From the NCBI GenBank assembly GCA_023614405.1, contig CM042694.1:358126975-358190974 (forward strand): a stretch of DNA of 64,000 nucleotides, written 5' to 3'. The notes beneath the pieces are model-generated. The model saw only the letters and a list, made by a program, of their open reading frames with translations. It ran no database searches and was not told where the DNA came from. This document shows positions 35,483-46,800 of the stretch, piece after piece. The DNA is from Avena insularis. Taxonomy: Eukaryota; Streptophyta; Magnoliopsida; Poales; Poaceae. The translations under genes were made by a program, and so were the position numbers. Position 1 is the stretch's first letter. Each line of letters opens with the position of its first letter.

Positions 35483-36060
35483 CCCTCTCTCTCTCTCTCT
35501 TTCGTAGAATCCCAAACCTGTGCTCACTATGTCTGCTACGCCCTGATTGGTTGTCAAAGTTGTCACGCTGATCATGCGCACCAACCGTTGATCCTGTGTG
35601 ATCCAACGAGGATCGTTGCACACGTCATGCCCTTCATAGTATAGCGTGAGACAACACGGACGTCTCCCTCAGCAAGACTTCTACAAGAAGGAACACGATG
35701 TCATCCATGGAAAAAGTTGTCGAGTGGTCATGTCACGCTTAATCTAGTGCAAAGGCTACAAGTCTACTGCACAACAACTGGTCATCCATGGCCCACAGGC
35801 TATACCATTTTTTACAACACAGCGCACCTACACTCTCACTTCCAATAGGCCCCCACCGCACGAACCTTCCACGCGGCAGCCGCAGCCAGAAGAGCTGCCT
35901 ACTGGGGCCCCTGAGGAGGCCTAAACGTCCCCGCATTAAAAACCCAACCTATCGGGTCCTCCATTCGCACTCATCCACTCCTCTCTCTTCCCTATCTAGC
36001 AAAACCCCACAATGCTCAACGTACAACCACGAACCTTCTCCATGAAACCAGTGCGTGGGG
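35483..36060. other. (CT)n microsatellite and upstream region of the zf-XS-like gene
   Basis: A CT microsatellite occupies about 35483-35502. The rest is unique, moderately GC-rich DNA that probably includes the promoter and 5' UTR of the following gene. A pyrimidine-rich TCCACTCCTCTCTCTTCCC near 35974 looks like a plant 5' UTR. No TATA box is convincing. Confidence 0.45.
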
Positions 36061-36860
36061 ATGAGTGTGCAGGCATATCTGGAGGAGCATCATGCAGCAC
36101 AAGGCGAGGAGGACGTGCAGTTCAACCCCTTGGGGGACTATGTGCTCGCTGGTGCTGACGACTTCGGAGGCCCCGTTGAGGGCATGGAGTTCAATGAACA
36201 TGCTCTGCTCGTGTACCCGGAGGTACATCTATTTCTACATGTTTCATATTTTCTACTCGAGCTTAATCTAGTCCTGGTTTCATAAAAAAAATCTAGTCCT
36301 AATGATTAGATGCACCGTACGAACCGGTACATGGAGAGATCTAGTCTGTTCTGAATGAATCCACATTATTTATTTATTAATAAGTTATCAAGAACACAAA
36401 CCACATTAATTTAGGAGCGAGCTAGGGAGACAGCCGTAATGTAATGTTGAACCTATATAAATATGTTATTGTATTGAAAGTAACTTGGAATGGTGAGAGG
36501 AATATATATTTATTATTTTGCTCATTTCGGTTTGCATTTCATACATTACATGTAGATTTAAGTGAGATGGACTCTGACAAGGAGAATAGGGATAACAAGA
36601 GCTGCCATGTCATGAAGAAACTCAAGAGCGGGAGAATCCATTTTTGCACTCGACTTGGGGAGCTCAGGTGCCCTTTTTGTAGGAAAGGATCCAACCCAAG
36701 GATTGCCAGCTTGATTCCGCATGCGGTTGGCATCGGTAAAAGCCCGGTTAGTAAACACAAGTCGGCGACCAAGGCTAAGCATACTGCTTATGGCAAATTC
36801 CTGAGGGAGTATGTCAAGACCGGCCTGGTGTCCGCTTACTTAGGAATCAGCAACTTCTAG
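36061..36860 (+). CDS. Small zf-XS-like zinc-finger protein gene, two exons
   Basis: Exon 1 is 36061-36222 (ATG, 54 codons). The intron is 36223-36566 (GT...AG). Exon 2 is 36567-36860, ending TAG. The junction is phase 0 and gives a 151-residue protein. Exon 2 contains LRCPFCRKG followed by LIPHAVGIGKSPVSKHKSAT and AKHTAYGKFLREY, which match the layout of the zf-XS domain (CPFC, H, GxGxS, H) found in SGS3/FDM-type RNA-directed silencing proteins. The XS domain itself and the coiled coil are missing, so this is a truncated relative or a divergent single-domain gene. Role in silencing is inference. The frame and splice sites are intact. Confidence 0.55.
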
Positions 36861-37658
36861 CCGACTAACCCATCACTGTGCTGGCCCGACCACTAATGTT
36901 TAATTCTCTTGCCGTTTATAGACCCTTAAACTATGTGGTGCGTTCAAACCTCATGCTTTTCCACTGACACGTGTGTTGCAAAGTTGCTTGATCATGCATG
37001 CTTACACCAGTGGCCTACCCAGAAACTTATAGAAGCATGGGTAAACGAGCTTCAATTTGGCAAATTCTGGACAAAATCACCAAATTAAAGAAAGGAAATT
37101 GCAAGCTTTGCACAATCGGCAGGCCTGAGCGGCTGGGCGGCTGTCCCGGGGTGTAGTGATGCTAGGTCTACTTCTTAAACTTGCTGGGAATAATAATCAC
37201 AAATAGCTATATACTTCCTTCTGTTCTATCATGTTACGTCGTGTCAACACCGTGCACCTGCTGCGGATTGGCAATGGGACGGTGGTCTCCGCCACGCCAA
37301 AGCCACATCGCACACCCGTCCCATCACCTACCGGGCATGGCCACCGAATTTAATTGCTAGGATTGGAAATCAATGGTGCTCGCCCGGTCAAACTTGCTTC
37401 TTCTTTGGTATGACCGGAATATTGGTAAACGCAATTTCTGATGCGCGCACCCCCCTTTTACGCATCGCCTTCCGTCTCCATAGCAAAGAACTGTGCAAAA
37501 ATCCCCAACTCCTTCCACCGCCGCTACAAAAACCATCGACGTTGCTGCAGGCACCGCCCCCACTGCGCCATACCACCGCAACAGATCACTCCACCACCAC
37601 ACCCAGTACCAGCCACCACTATCGACCCTAGGCCACCACCGCTGCATTAGCTGCTTCC
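36861..37658. other. Intergenic spacer between zf-XS-like and exonuclease-like genes
   Basis: No gene is seen. The second half is C-rich, with small ORFs lacking motifs, and probably contains the promoter and 5' UTR of the exonuclease-like gene that starts at 37659. A short stretch near 37200 resembles the CTTCC-TCTGTTC start of Stowaway elements but lacks a partner end. Confidence 0.4.
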
Positions 37659-38315
37659 ATGGACGCAGAGTACGGCGTGTTCGGTGACGGGAGCGACTTC
37701 ACCGACAAGTACACCGTCACCACACATGGCACCACCGAGCTGACGGTCGTCCACACAAATGTGTCAGCGGAGGACGCCAAGGTCATCGCAATGTACGAGC
37801 GGTGGCTATAGGAGCCAATGGACAAGTACAAGATCGTCGGCCTTCACCTCGAGTATACCGGGGATAGGAAGAAGGCGGCGCTTTTGCAACTGTCCATGCG
37901 CAACCACTGCCTCCTATACCACGTATGCAGGGCCAAATGTGTATGCCCGGAGCTTCACGGGTTCCTACGCAGGAGGGAGATCTACTTCGCGAGCGTCGAC
38001 ATCAAGAACGACACTTCGAAGCTAGAGAGGGATCTCCTCGTTCATGTCGTCAATCACGTCGATCTCCAACGTTTGTGGAGGTACCCGGATGACGATACGG
38101 GGAAAGCCGGCATGGCTAGACTCGCTGCCGACATCATCGACCGTGTGTACACCGACATGAAGGTCGAGTCCCCGAAGCACCTGCACGAGCGATGGGAGTG
38201 GAGCCACCTGAATCACGATGCGATCAAGTACGCAGCCAGGGACACATATGTCTACTATGAGATGCTCAACAGGATCTGGCGGGTGAGTGAGTGTGCTGTT
38301 TACCACCACTACTAG
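37659..38315 (+). pseudogene. RNase D/WRN-type 3'-5' exonuclease-like gene with a stop and a lost catalytic Asp
   Basis: The ATG at 37659 opens a frame (MDAEYGVFGDGSDF) that is stopped by TAG at 37807-37809 and then continues in the same frame to 38315. It shows a DEDDy exonuclease layout: exo I region IVGLHLEYTGDRK, exo II region SVDIKNDTSKLE, exo III-type DAIKYAARDTYVYYEML with the Tyr and Asp. In active relatives the exo I motif is D-x-E; here the Asp is His, while the neighbouring gene at 38711-39604 keeps it. So the catalytic site appears lost as well as the frame. The product would be about 218 residues if read through. It faces its paralogue tail-to-tail. Confidence 0.65.
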
Positions 38316-38710
38316 TTTCACATTCTGTTCCTAGTTTTATCTAGCCTGTATTTTATCTCGCATGTATTTTCTAAGCATTCCGTGTGTAAGAACTGAGATC
38401 GTATGATCCTTGTGCTATTAGGTAGTTAACCTATATGAATTACATTTCCCCCTTTTGTATGCTCAACATTCATACTTACAAATTCTGTTTGTGCCCTTTG
38501 CATGCGGTAGAATCTAGAACTGCCATGGATAAGGTAGGATACAGTCATAACCAAACCCAGATTATAGCGAAGGATACAGTCATAACCAAACCAAAATTAT
38601 AGTTCGACAAAGGTAATACGCAACAGTTCATAATTGCTCACATAGTGTACTTTTGAAATAACATGTTTTCATAAACATAACAAGCCCCATACAAACACAA
38701 CAATCATGCA

Positions 38711-39604
38711 CTAAAAGTCTACATCCCAGCCTGTTGGAGAAGGCAACCGATCCCAAGATGTCTTCGTTCGCTTGCCCCGGCTTGTAGATTCCTCTACACT
38801 CTGGCATCTGGGGCAAACAACTTGCCTTGGTGGTGGTTCAATGGTATGATGCCTGGAACAAAAATTTACAATCTGGCGGTACAACTCGTGGCTAACATAC
38901 CCGTCAATTGCAGCGTACTTCAGATTAGGTTCAGAAAGTGGCTTATCCTCCATGTAATCGTGCCCTAAACGCCTCCACCAACATCTCGGCAATTTGCGCT
39001 TCATGTCAGTGTACCACGGGTCGATGAGTTCGGCGACAAGATCGGCCATCCCGGCCCTACCGCCCTTCATCCCTGGGATCCAGTAAATTTTCTGGATGTC
39101 CACTCTACACTCCTTTGGGATTTTAATATTGAGAGTCGAGCTTTCAAGCAGTTTAGTGTCATTCATGATGTCAACACTAGTAAATGTTATCTGCTGGTTC
39201 ACGAGAAAGTCATGAAACAACGACCTAATCCTTTCGCCCCACCTGCATGAAAATGAATTCAGACAAATAATATAGCAATAACTATTGAAAACAGACGGTT
39301 CAGGAACAAAAAAACAGCAAAGCCCACACGCTCCCATCAGCCCCCATCCCTGGTATACCAGGACATGCCCCTTCATGGAGAGTTTCACCATGGCGATCCT
39401 ACGGTGATTGCGGCTGTACTCGAGGTCGAGACCTACGAACCTGCTTTCTTCGAACCGTAACCAACTCATGTAATTATTCAAAGTGTTCCTCACCGTCCGA
39501 GGGTCGGTGGTGTAGACGACATTGATCTTCTTCCCGCCATGTACTTCTATGTTGAAGTACGTAGTGATTTGCCTGTCGTCGTTTCGGACATCCAACAAGT
39601 CCAT
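38711..39604 (-). CDS. RNase D/WRN-type (DEDDy) 3'-5' exonuclease-like gene, two exons
   Basis: The ATG at 39604 (MDLLDVRNDDRQITTYFN) begins exon 1, 39330-39604. The intron is 39243-39329 (GT...TTTCATGCAG). Exon 2 is 38711-39242. Lengths 275 and 532 give 268 residues in frame. Catalytic motifs are complete: exo I FVGLDLEYSRN (D, E), exo II FTSVDIMNDTKLLE (D), exo III LKYAAIDGYVSHELYRQI (Tyr and Asp, four residues apart). The C-terminus has CPRCQSVEE and a basic tail with RGKRTKTS. Such domains remove nucleotides from DNA or RNA 3' ends. Reading through the intron is also open, so the splice is chosen on GT-AG signals and on similarity to the intronless paralogue at 37659. Confidence 0.7.
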   Translation of the reverse strand: MDLLDVRNDDRQITTYFNIEVHGGKKINVVYTTDPRTVRNTLNNYMSWLRFEESRFVGLDLEYSRNHRRIAMVKLSMKGHVLVYQGWGLMGACGLCCFFVPEPSVFNSYCYIICLNSFSCRWGERIRSLFHDFLVNQQITFTSVDIMNDTKLLESSTLNIKIPKECRVDIQKIYWIPGMKGGRAGMADLVAELIDPWYTDMKRKLPRCWWRRLGHDYMEDKPLSEPNLKYAAIDGYVSHELYRQIVNFCSRHHTIEPPPRQVVCPRCQSVEESTSRGKRTKTSWDRLPSPTGWDVDF

Positions 39605-40207
39605 GACTACAGGAAAGAGGGAAAGGATACGAAGGAAGAGGGTGATGCTGTGGTGGAGGAAATGCTGATGCCGTGGAGGAGAAAGACGATGAGGCCGTGG
39701 AGGAGGAAATGAGACAGAGAAGTGAAACTGCTTACTGCAATATTGGAACCGGCCTTACTAATATCTAGAATGGTGCACGACCGTTTGTAGTAGGGTGTAG
39801 GTGGAGAAAAACGGCGGTTTTATACGTCGATGCTAGCGCTGCCTAAAATTTGTTATGTGCCACTTGCATGTAGTGGAATCGAGGTCTGCCATGCACGATC
39901 CAAGTCAAACGTAGTCTCGTCTCGTTTGCACGTGCCGAACTTCACTCACTGACAGGTGGGCCCCACATTTTTCTCTCTATGATTTATTTTTTCACTTCCT
40001 CTAGACGGTTCCGGTGCGCGGCCTCAATAGTTACGCCCTTCCTTGTCTTCCACACGAACGAGAACTGGTGGCGGTGGTGGTTCCTCACTAGGTCACTCCC
40101 TACTCGAATAACTGCCCCCTCCCTGATTCGATCCTCTCTCGATTCCATCCACCTCCTTATCACAACACCTCCATTAATCTAACAAATTCTAGAGTCCATT
40201 TGCCGCT
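39605..40207. other. Divergent intergenic region between exonuclease-like and DUF295-like genes
   Basis: The two genes start in opposite directions 604 bp apart, so this stretch should hold both promoters. A TTTTATACG element near 39818 and pyrimidine-rich DNA near 40110-40140 are the only suggestive signals. No ORF with recognisable content. Confidence 0.45.
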
Positions 40208-41820
40208 ATGGGTAGAGCTTGGGGTAGCAGCAGGCTGAAGCGGAAGGCAGGCGACGATGACGCGGATGGCCAGGGCGATCGCCACCGCGAGGATTGGGGA
40301 TGGCTGAACCTCAGCACCGCGAACATGCACAGGATCGCCACGGAGTTGGACATCATCTCTGCCAGTCGCCTCACTCGCTGTATCCCTGGCTACCACTTAA
40401 TGATGCGCGACGTGGACGAACAATCGTTCGGCACGTCAGGCCTTCTTTACCCCGATACCAGCAATTGGCCAAACGACCGCGATGGCCACGTAAGTTCTAG
40501 TATCTTGCTTATTGGTTCAGTCATATCGTTGATTCATATGTGCTGAACTCTCATCAGAATCCTATGTTCCTTTTGTCGAACATGTTGTGTGCACGCGCGG
40601 TTTGGTTTGAACAAATTGAACCATTTAAGACTATTCTGTACAGTGGAAGCTCTACTCGTACCTGATATTCTAGTATTTTTGTAGTGACACAGTCTTAATT
40701 TAGGTGATAGATGAGTTGTCAATTCCGATTTGCAATGGAATGCCTGCTAGGTGATATTCTATTTCCTAAAAATAAATAAACAGATTAGACGATTTAAGGC
40801 TATTATGCCCCTAGCTGTTTATGATCATCGTCAGGAGTTTGTTCGGGGAGAGCTCTGCTCCTACTCCATATTTTGGGTATTTTCATAGAGACACATGCAC
40901 AATTTAGGCGATATCTAAGGAGACACTCTTATTTATGCGATATTTTGGGTACTTTAATCTGAAGGTCTAGTTGTCAAATTGTATTTGCAAAGGAATCCAT
41001 GCTAGGTGATTCTACCAACTAACAACAAACTCTGCAGAATATTCATGCAAAAATGATGCTGCTGGATAAGTGGTCGAAATCAGTAGTGGTGAATATCAAG
41101 GAAGAAGAAGAGATGAAAATGGGAGATTACCAGAACTGGGTGGGTGGCAACGGCGAGTGGATGGTCCTTTTATCCCAGGATGGTAGTACTTGGATAATAA
41201 AAAATGGCTACAGATTGTTGAGATTTACATTGCCATCTTTGGAAGGTGTCGACATTACTACATTCAACAACGGGTGGCCGCCGCCCATTTCTGAATTCGC
41301 TTATAGGTTCAACATGGTAGAACTTGAGCTCCTGAAGGTACAACTCCCACATAGATCCCGGGAGGTGTGGAAGACCTAGGAGTATGACGTCTTAGCGGTG
41401 TTCGCCAAGGCAATCACATTCATTAGATGCCCAGAAGACAAGGAATGGACAGTCTTGCACGATGACTTCCAGTGGCCGGAGAAGTATGTCGACGCCCTCT
41501 TCACCTCCAGCTACCATTCCAACAAACCGCAACGCATTTATGCAGTCACTAAAACTAGCGCCGACGTGCGTGTTTGGGAGCTGTTCATCTGGGGTGAGTC
41601 ATGGTTTTATATAGCATGTGAAATCCCATTCAAAATTCTGCTCACTGACTGTAAGTAACACGCAGGTACCCATGCAGCCCCGTGCGTCATTCCAGCTTTG
41701 ATGATCGAAGATGCAGTAGAAGATGCTGAACTTGGATCAAGCGCTGGTTCCTGGCACCTCTCGGAGGCGACACGAAACAGGATGTTGAACTCATGTGGAT
41801 TCATATCAGGGGAGCACTAA
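40208..41820 (+). pseudogene. F-box/DUF295-like gene, three exons, one in-frame stop
   Basis: Exons are 40208-40489, 41038-41593 and 41666-41820. All introns are GT-AG, all phases fit, and the total is 993 bp (330 residues) ending TAA. The N-terminus is basic (GRAWGSSRLKRKAGDD), followed by a degenerate F-box-like stretch (WGWLNLSTANMHRIATELD). Exon 2 has DUF295-like features: GNGEWMVLLSQDGSTWII, FAKAITFIRCPEDKEWTVL and QRIYAVTKTSADVRVWEL. DUF295 proteins are a large, fast-evolving grass family, some acting as substrate receptors of SCF ubiquitin ligases. A TAG at 41377-41379 interrupts exon 2. Intron 1 contains a diverged internal duplication (about 40619-40754 and 40787-41013). Confidence 0.5.
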
Positions 41821-42013
41821 ACAGCGTCGGTGATACAATAGAACATATGGGGACACAACTTTCTTCATACCCATCGCTGCGGTGTCACGTTTTCTCGAGG
41901 TCCGCATGCCCATCCAAAGACCTAGTAGAGAAAGTCTAGAGCAGAGTCGACAATCTGAAGAGACAATTTGTGTTTCTTGGGATCAACTACCCTTTCTTTG
42001 TCGGAGCCCCTGA

Positions 42014-42511
42014 GCTGTTGAACCTTTAATTACTCAAGCAGCCTTGGCTCCTGATGCTGCTGGTGGTGGTGGTGGTGGAGCTGACGAAGAACTAGCTGTT
42101 GCTTCTCCTGGTAAAGCTGACGAAATACTTTGTGATGCTGCTGCTGGTGAAGCTGACGAAATACTTGCTAATGCTACTGCTGGTGAAGCTGACGAAATAC
42201 CTGCTGAGGTTGCTGCTGGTGAAGCTGATGAAATACTTGCTGAGGCTGCTGCCAGAGTCTAGGAAGAACATGCTGGTGTTGTTGCTGAGGTGCCAGCACT
42301 TCCAGTGTTGATAGCAGACTGTGTGTTTGCTACACACTCACGCGCCTATCATGTTGACACTCCAGATCTGACCTGGAGCCGAATCCACGTTAGGGGGAGG
42401 GGGCCTACAATTGGCTCATCAGTGGGGTCATACGATTTGATGGAGAATGAGAGACGGCCAAATGCAGCATTTTGGTTCGATCCGACGATGCCACCAGCTC
42501 CAGGGACCTAG
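42014..42511 (+). pseudogene. ORF with four 36-bp (12-residue) repeats; unknown
   Basis: Open from 42014. It encodes a Gly run and then four 12-residue repeats of the form GEADEILAEAAA (DNA unit GCTGACGAAATACTTGCT plus 18 bp) at about 42114-42257. TAG follows at 42259-42261, and the same frame then runs to TAG at 42511 with RAYHVDTPDLTWSRIHV and NAAFWFDPTMPPAPGT. The final segment looks like a genuine but unrecognised C-terminus. It could be a further exon of the DUF295-like gene family or a separate decayed gene. Confidence 0.35.
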
Positions 42512-42681
42512 TACTCATACTGGCAGATCCGATGAACCATTGGTCTTTATCTTTATCTTTAGTTTCCCCCTAGTTCTATGAAGTAAATGATTCTTTAGTC
42601 AAGACTCAGTTACGCTTATTTGTGTAAACACTAAGTTGTACTTATTTGTGTAAGAATAAGTTAGGCCTAACTGCGTAATAT

Positions 42682-43089
42682 TCAGTGAAGCCCAGTTTTT
42701 CTTTCCACGCCCATAACAGCAGAATTGCAGCATAGAACAAACAAGGTAATGTGCATACTAGGCATTTTGCTTAGGATAACAACCACTTCAAGTAAAAGAT
42801 ACATGGTGTACGTATTTGAACGCATCACTAGAATGTGCCACCTATTGATGATTGATGACATGGATCTAGCTTTTCTGCTCGTATTTGCATTGAATTGCTC
42901 ATTGATTTGTTCACATATTTTTGGCAATGGCTGATGAACTCCACTCTCTTGGTAACATGTTTCGTCAGCGAGCACTTGTTGGTGCAATGCAAAGTACAAA
43001 ACATGGTCTTCATCATCATTCCATTTAGGTTCTCTATGTTTTGTTATCACGGAGCTACTAATTTCAAATGAAAATCTAATAAAAAACAT
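42682..43089 (-). CDS. Myb/SANT-like domain ORF, fragment
   Basis: A 135-residue frame contains PKWNDDEDHVLYFALHQQV, then PLPKICEQINEQF and SMSSIINRWHIL. The spacing of W, ED, the I-x-x-x-N region and SxxxRW resembles the Myb/SANT-like DNA-binding domain of the plant 'NAM-associated' or harbinger-related proteins. The C-terminal half looks non-coding. Probably a fragment of a gene or of a transposon accessory protein. No promoter or splice site is assigned. Confidence 0.3.
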   Translation of the reverse strand: MFFIRFSFEISSSVITKHREPKWNDDEDHVLYFALHQQVLADETCYQESGVHQPLPKICEQINEQFNANTSRKARSMSSIINRWHILVMRSNTYTMYLLLEVVVILSKMPSMHITLFVLCCNSAVMGVERKTGLH

Positions 43090-43887
43090 ATGTGTACATT
43101 GTTAGAGTATGATATGGACATGGTACATACATGTTTTTCTACAATCACAAGAAGAAAACTTGATGCATTTTCACCTTGTTGGCGTTGTGCCGAACTGGGT
43201 GGATGTGGCTTTGGGGTTCAGAGAGGAAGGCGCCATGGCTAGTACGGGTGCGACCACGGCGATGGCGAGCTCGAATTCTAGAGGAGGAAAACAGGACCGA
43301 TCATGGTCGACACGATGATAGATCTCACCGGTAACCAATTCTCTTCCCCGCGCCGTGCCATGGGTGCGGCCATGGTGAGGGCGAGCTCACTCGGTATGGG
43401 GAGGAGAGCGGGGCCGAGCAGTTTCGTCCATGTCCGAGCTCCGCGCCATGGCGACATGGACGTGACCACAGATTGCCGCTCCGGGGAAGAAGAAGACGTG
43501 TAATGGATGCAGGCGCTAACGCTGCAAGCCTACAGGGTGGAGAGCGGGGCCGAGCAGGTTTGTCCACGTCCCTGCTCCACGCCATGGCTACGACGCCACC
43601 ATAGTTTGCCGCTCCGGGGAAGAAGAAGACGCGTAATGGATGCAGGCGCCAACGCTGCAAGCCTACATGTCAGTCACGACGGGAGCGACATAACGGCGAA
43701 AACTGACAGGGGGTCAACTTGACGGCCGTTAGCCTAATATTTTGTATTGAAATGTAAAGTTGAAATCGTGCCAAAAAATACCCTCTGAGTATTTGGCACG
43801 CCAACTGTGGTCATCGCGGCTGATTATAGACAACTTGGGTATCGTGTTGCCTGGGCGGCTCAACTTTCGGGCCGCAAAATGATATTC
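43090..43887. other. Spacer with a GC-rich duplication
   Basis: No gene is assigned. A block near 43401-43540 recurs at about 43534-43673 with an offset of 133 bp; both copies contain GAGAGCGGGGCCGAGCAG, CCGCTCCGGGGAAGAAG and ATGGATGCAGGCGC. The GC-rich part has small ORFs with no recognisable motif. Base composition drops to AT-rich near 43735. Confidence 0.6.
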
Positions 43888-46800
43888 TCCTTGAATGGGC
43901 CATCTCCTCTTGGTTTGAGCTTGGAATCACGTTCCTTGCTCAAGTGTATCCACATAAGGTCACCTTCTTCAAAGATCATCTCCTTCTTGTCCTTGTTTAA
44001 CCTTCAAGCTTGGCGAAGGACTTGTTGTTCGATAGTAGGTCTTGTTTCTTCATGAAGCTTCTTCATAGCTTGGGCGCGCTTTTCAACATCCATGTTGGTG
44101 CGCTCATGGAGATGTAGTGATAGGATGTCGAGCACGGTGAAGGGCTCGAAACCATAGACGATCATGAAGGGACTCATCTTGGTTGTAGAGTGTTTGGCTC
44201 GATTGTAGGTGAACTCGCCGTAGGGAATGCATTCCTCCCAATCCTTCAAGTTCTTATTGATCATCGCACGAAGGAGAGTATCGATGCTTCGGTTGACGAC
44301 CTTGGTTTGGCCATCGATTTGCGGGTGCGATGCAGAAGAGAAGAGTAGCTTGACGCCAAGCTTGGCCATGAGGGTCTTCCAAAAGTATCTCATGAATTTG
44401 ACGTCGCGGTCAGAGACGATTATTCTTGGCACACCGTGAAGACGGACAATTTCCATAAAAAACAAATTTGCAACATGTGAAGCATCGTCAATCTTATGAC
44501 ACGGTATGAAGTGTTCCATTTTTTAGAAGCGGTCCATGACAACAAATATAGAATCATGAGCATGCTTATACGTAGGTGTAATATAGAATCATGAAATCCA
44601 TGCTAATGTCCGACCATGGTGCATGAGGAATAGGCAATGGCATATAAAGACCAAAGGGGTTAGACTTAGACTTAGCTTGAACACATGTCGTGCATAGTTG
44701 AGCGTAGCTCTCTACGTATCTCTTCATATTGGGCCAATAGTAATGAGTGGAAAGCATGTCCAATGTCTTGTCACGGCCAAAGTGACCCATGAGGCCTCCA
44801 CCATGTGATTCTTGGAGAAGCAGAAGTTGAAGAGACGACTTCATAATGCAAAGCTTGTTTTGTTTAAATAGAAAGCCCTTATGCAAATAGAAATCATGAA
44901 TTCCTTTGTCAATGGAGCACTTTGCGAAAATTGGTCCACAGAACGGGTCCGAAGGATACAAAGTTTTGATTTCATCAAGACCCAACACGTTTCCTTCAAG
45001 ACGAGTAAGAAGGCTTGTGTGCTTGCAAGACAAAGTGTCCGCAACTATATTATCTTTTCCCTTCTTATACTTGACAATGTAAGGAAGAGACTCCATGAAC
45101 TCAACCCACTTAGCATGTCTCTTACTCAAGTTGGCTTGGCCTTTGAGATATTTCAACGACTCATGGTCGGAATGTATGATAAGTTCTTTAGGCCAAAGGT
45201 AGTGTTGCCAAACTTGAAGGACACGAACTAAGGAAAAAATCTCTTTGTCATAAAGTGGATAGTTAAGGAGAGCACCATCAAGTTTCTCGCTATGGTAGGC
45301 AATAGGACTTGCATATTTCGAATACCACTAGTGTCACACTCTATCTCAAAAGTTTTAGTGAAATACGGTAATGCAAGAAGAGGTGCTTCGGTGAGCCTCT
45401 TTTTAAGTTCATCAAAAGCTTTTTGTTGTGCTTTGCCCCACATGAAGGTGACATTCTTTTTGGTCAATTCATTGAGAGGACAATCAATGGAAGAAAAGTC
45501 TTTCACAAAGCGACGATAGAAACCGGCCAACCCATGAAAACTTCGGAGTTCACTCACATTTGTGGGAATGGGCCAATCTCGTATGTCTTTTACCCTAGAA
45601 ATATCAACTTCAATGCCCTTCGAAGAAATGACAAATCCAAGAAAAATCAACTTGTATTTAGCAAAAGTGTACTTGGGAATATCAGCACATAGCTTTTCAT
45701 GTCAAAGGATTTGCAAAACCTCCTTGACATGTGTAACATGTTCCTCAAGTGATTTGCTATAAACAATATATCATCGAAATAGACAACAACACTCTTGCCA
45801 ATGAGAGAACGCAAAATATGATTCATAAGACGCATGAAGGTGGATGGGGCATTAGATAAGCCAAAGGGCATGACCAACCATTCATAGAGACCAACTTTGG
45901 TCTTGAAGGCGGTTTTCCACTCATCACCTGCGACCATGCGTATTTGATGGTAACCACTGCGGAGATCAATTTTCGAGCAAATAGTGGCTCCACACAACTC
46001 GTCAAGCATGTCATCAAGACATGGTATGGGATGTCGATAACGCATGGTGATAGCATTAATTGGACGGCAGTCCATGCATAATCACAATGTATCATCCATT
46101 TTCGGAACAAGAATCATGGGTAGCACACTCGGACTAGTGCTTACTTGGATCAAACCTTTGGAGACAGGTTGGTTGATTTGATGTTCGATCTCCTTCGTCT
46201 CCTCCAGGTTCGTGCGGTAGGCGGCACGGTTTGGAAGGGGTGCGCCGGGTATGAGGTCAATGCGATGCTTGATTCCGCAAAGAGGAGGAAGTCCATGCGG
46301 GAGCTCTTCGGGGAAAACATCCCTGAATTCCGGCAAAACAATCATCAAAGAGGGAGGAATATTTGTCAAGTCATTAGTTCCTTGCGCTAGTCCCTTACAA
46401 ATGAGGACATAGTGCAAGACGTATGGGTTGTTCCTCACATCTCTCATCTCACTTTTGGTGGCAAGGAGAACACTCTTAGTTTTTCCACTCGAGTTAGGCT
46501 TGTGGCTCTCACTCTCTATGAGTTGGTTCTCTCGCTCACCGCTCTTCGCACAAGTTTGTGTTGTGGTTTGCGCCCTCGCTAAAGCCTTTGCATTATCCGC
46601 AATTATTTGGCTAGGAGTCATCGATTGAAAAACACATGTCTTGTTAAGAGACTTGAAGGTGTAAACATTTTTGCGACCATCATGTATAACACCTTTGTTG
46701 AACTGCCATGGTCGACCAATCAACATGTGGAAAACCGTCATTGGGACGACATCACACTCCACCGTGTTCTTGTATGGCCCAGTAGAGAATGTTACCGAGA

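Noticed and set aside
37195..37235. Stowaway-like MITE end (CTTCCTTCTGTTC)
   Set aside because: No matching inverted end or TA duplication found nearby.
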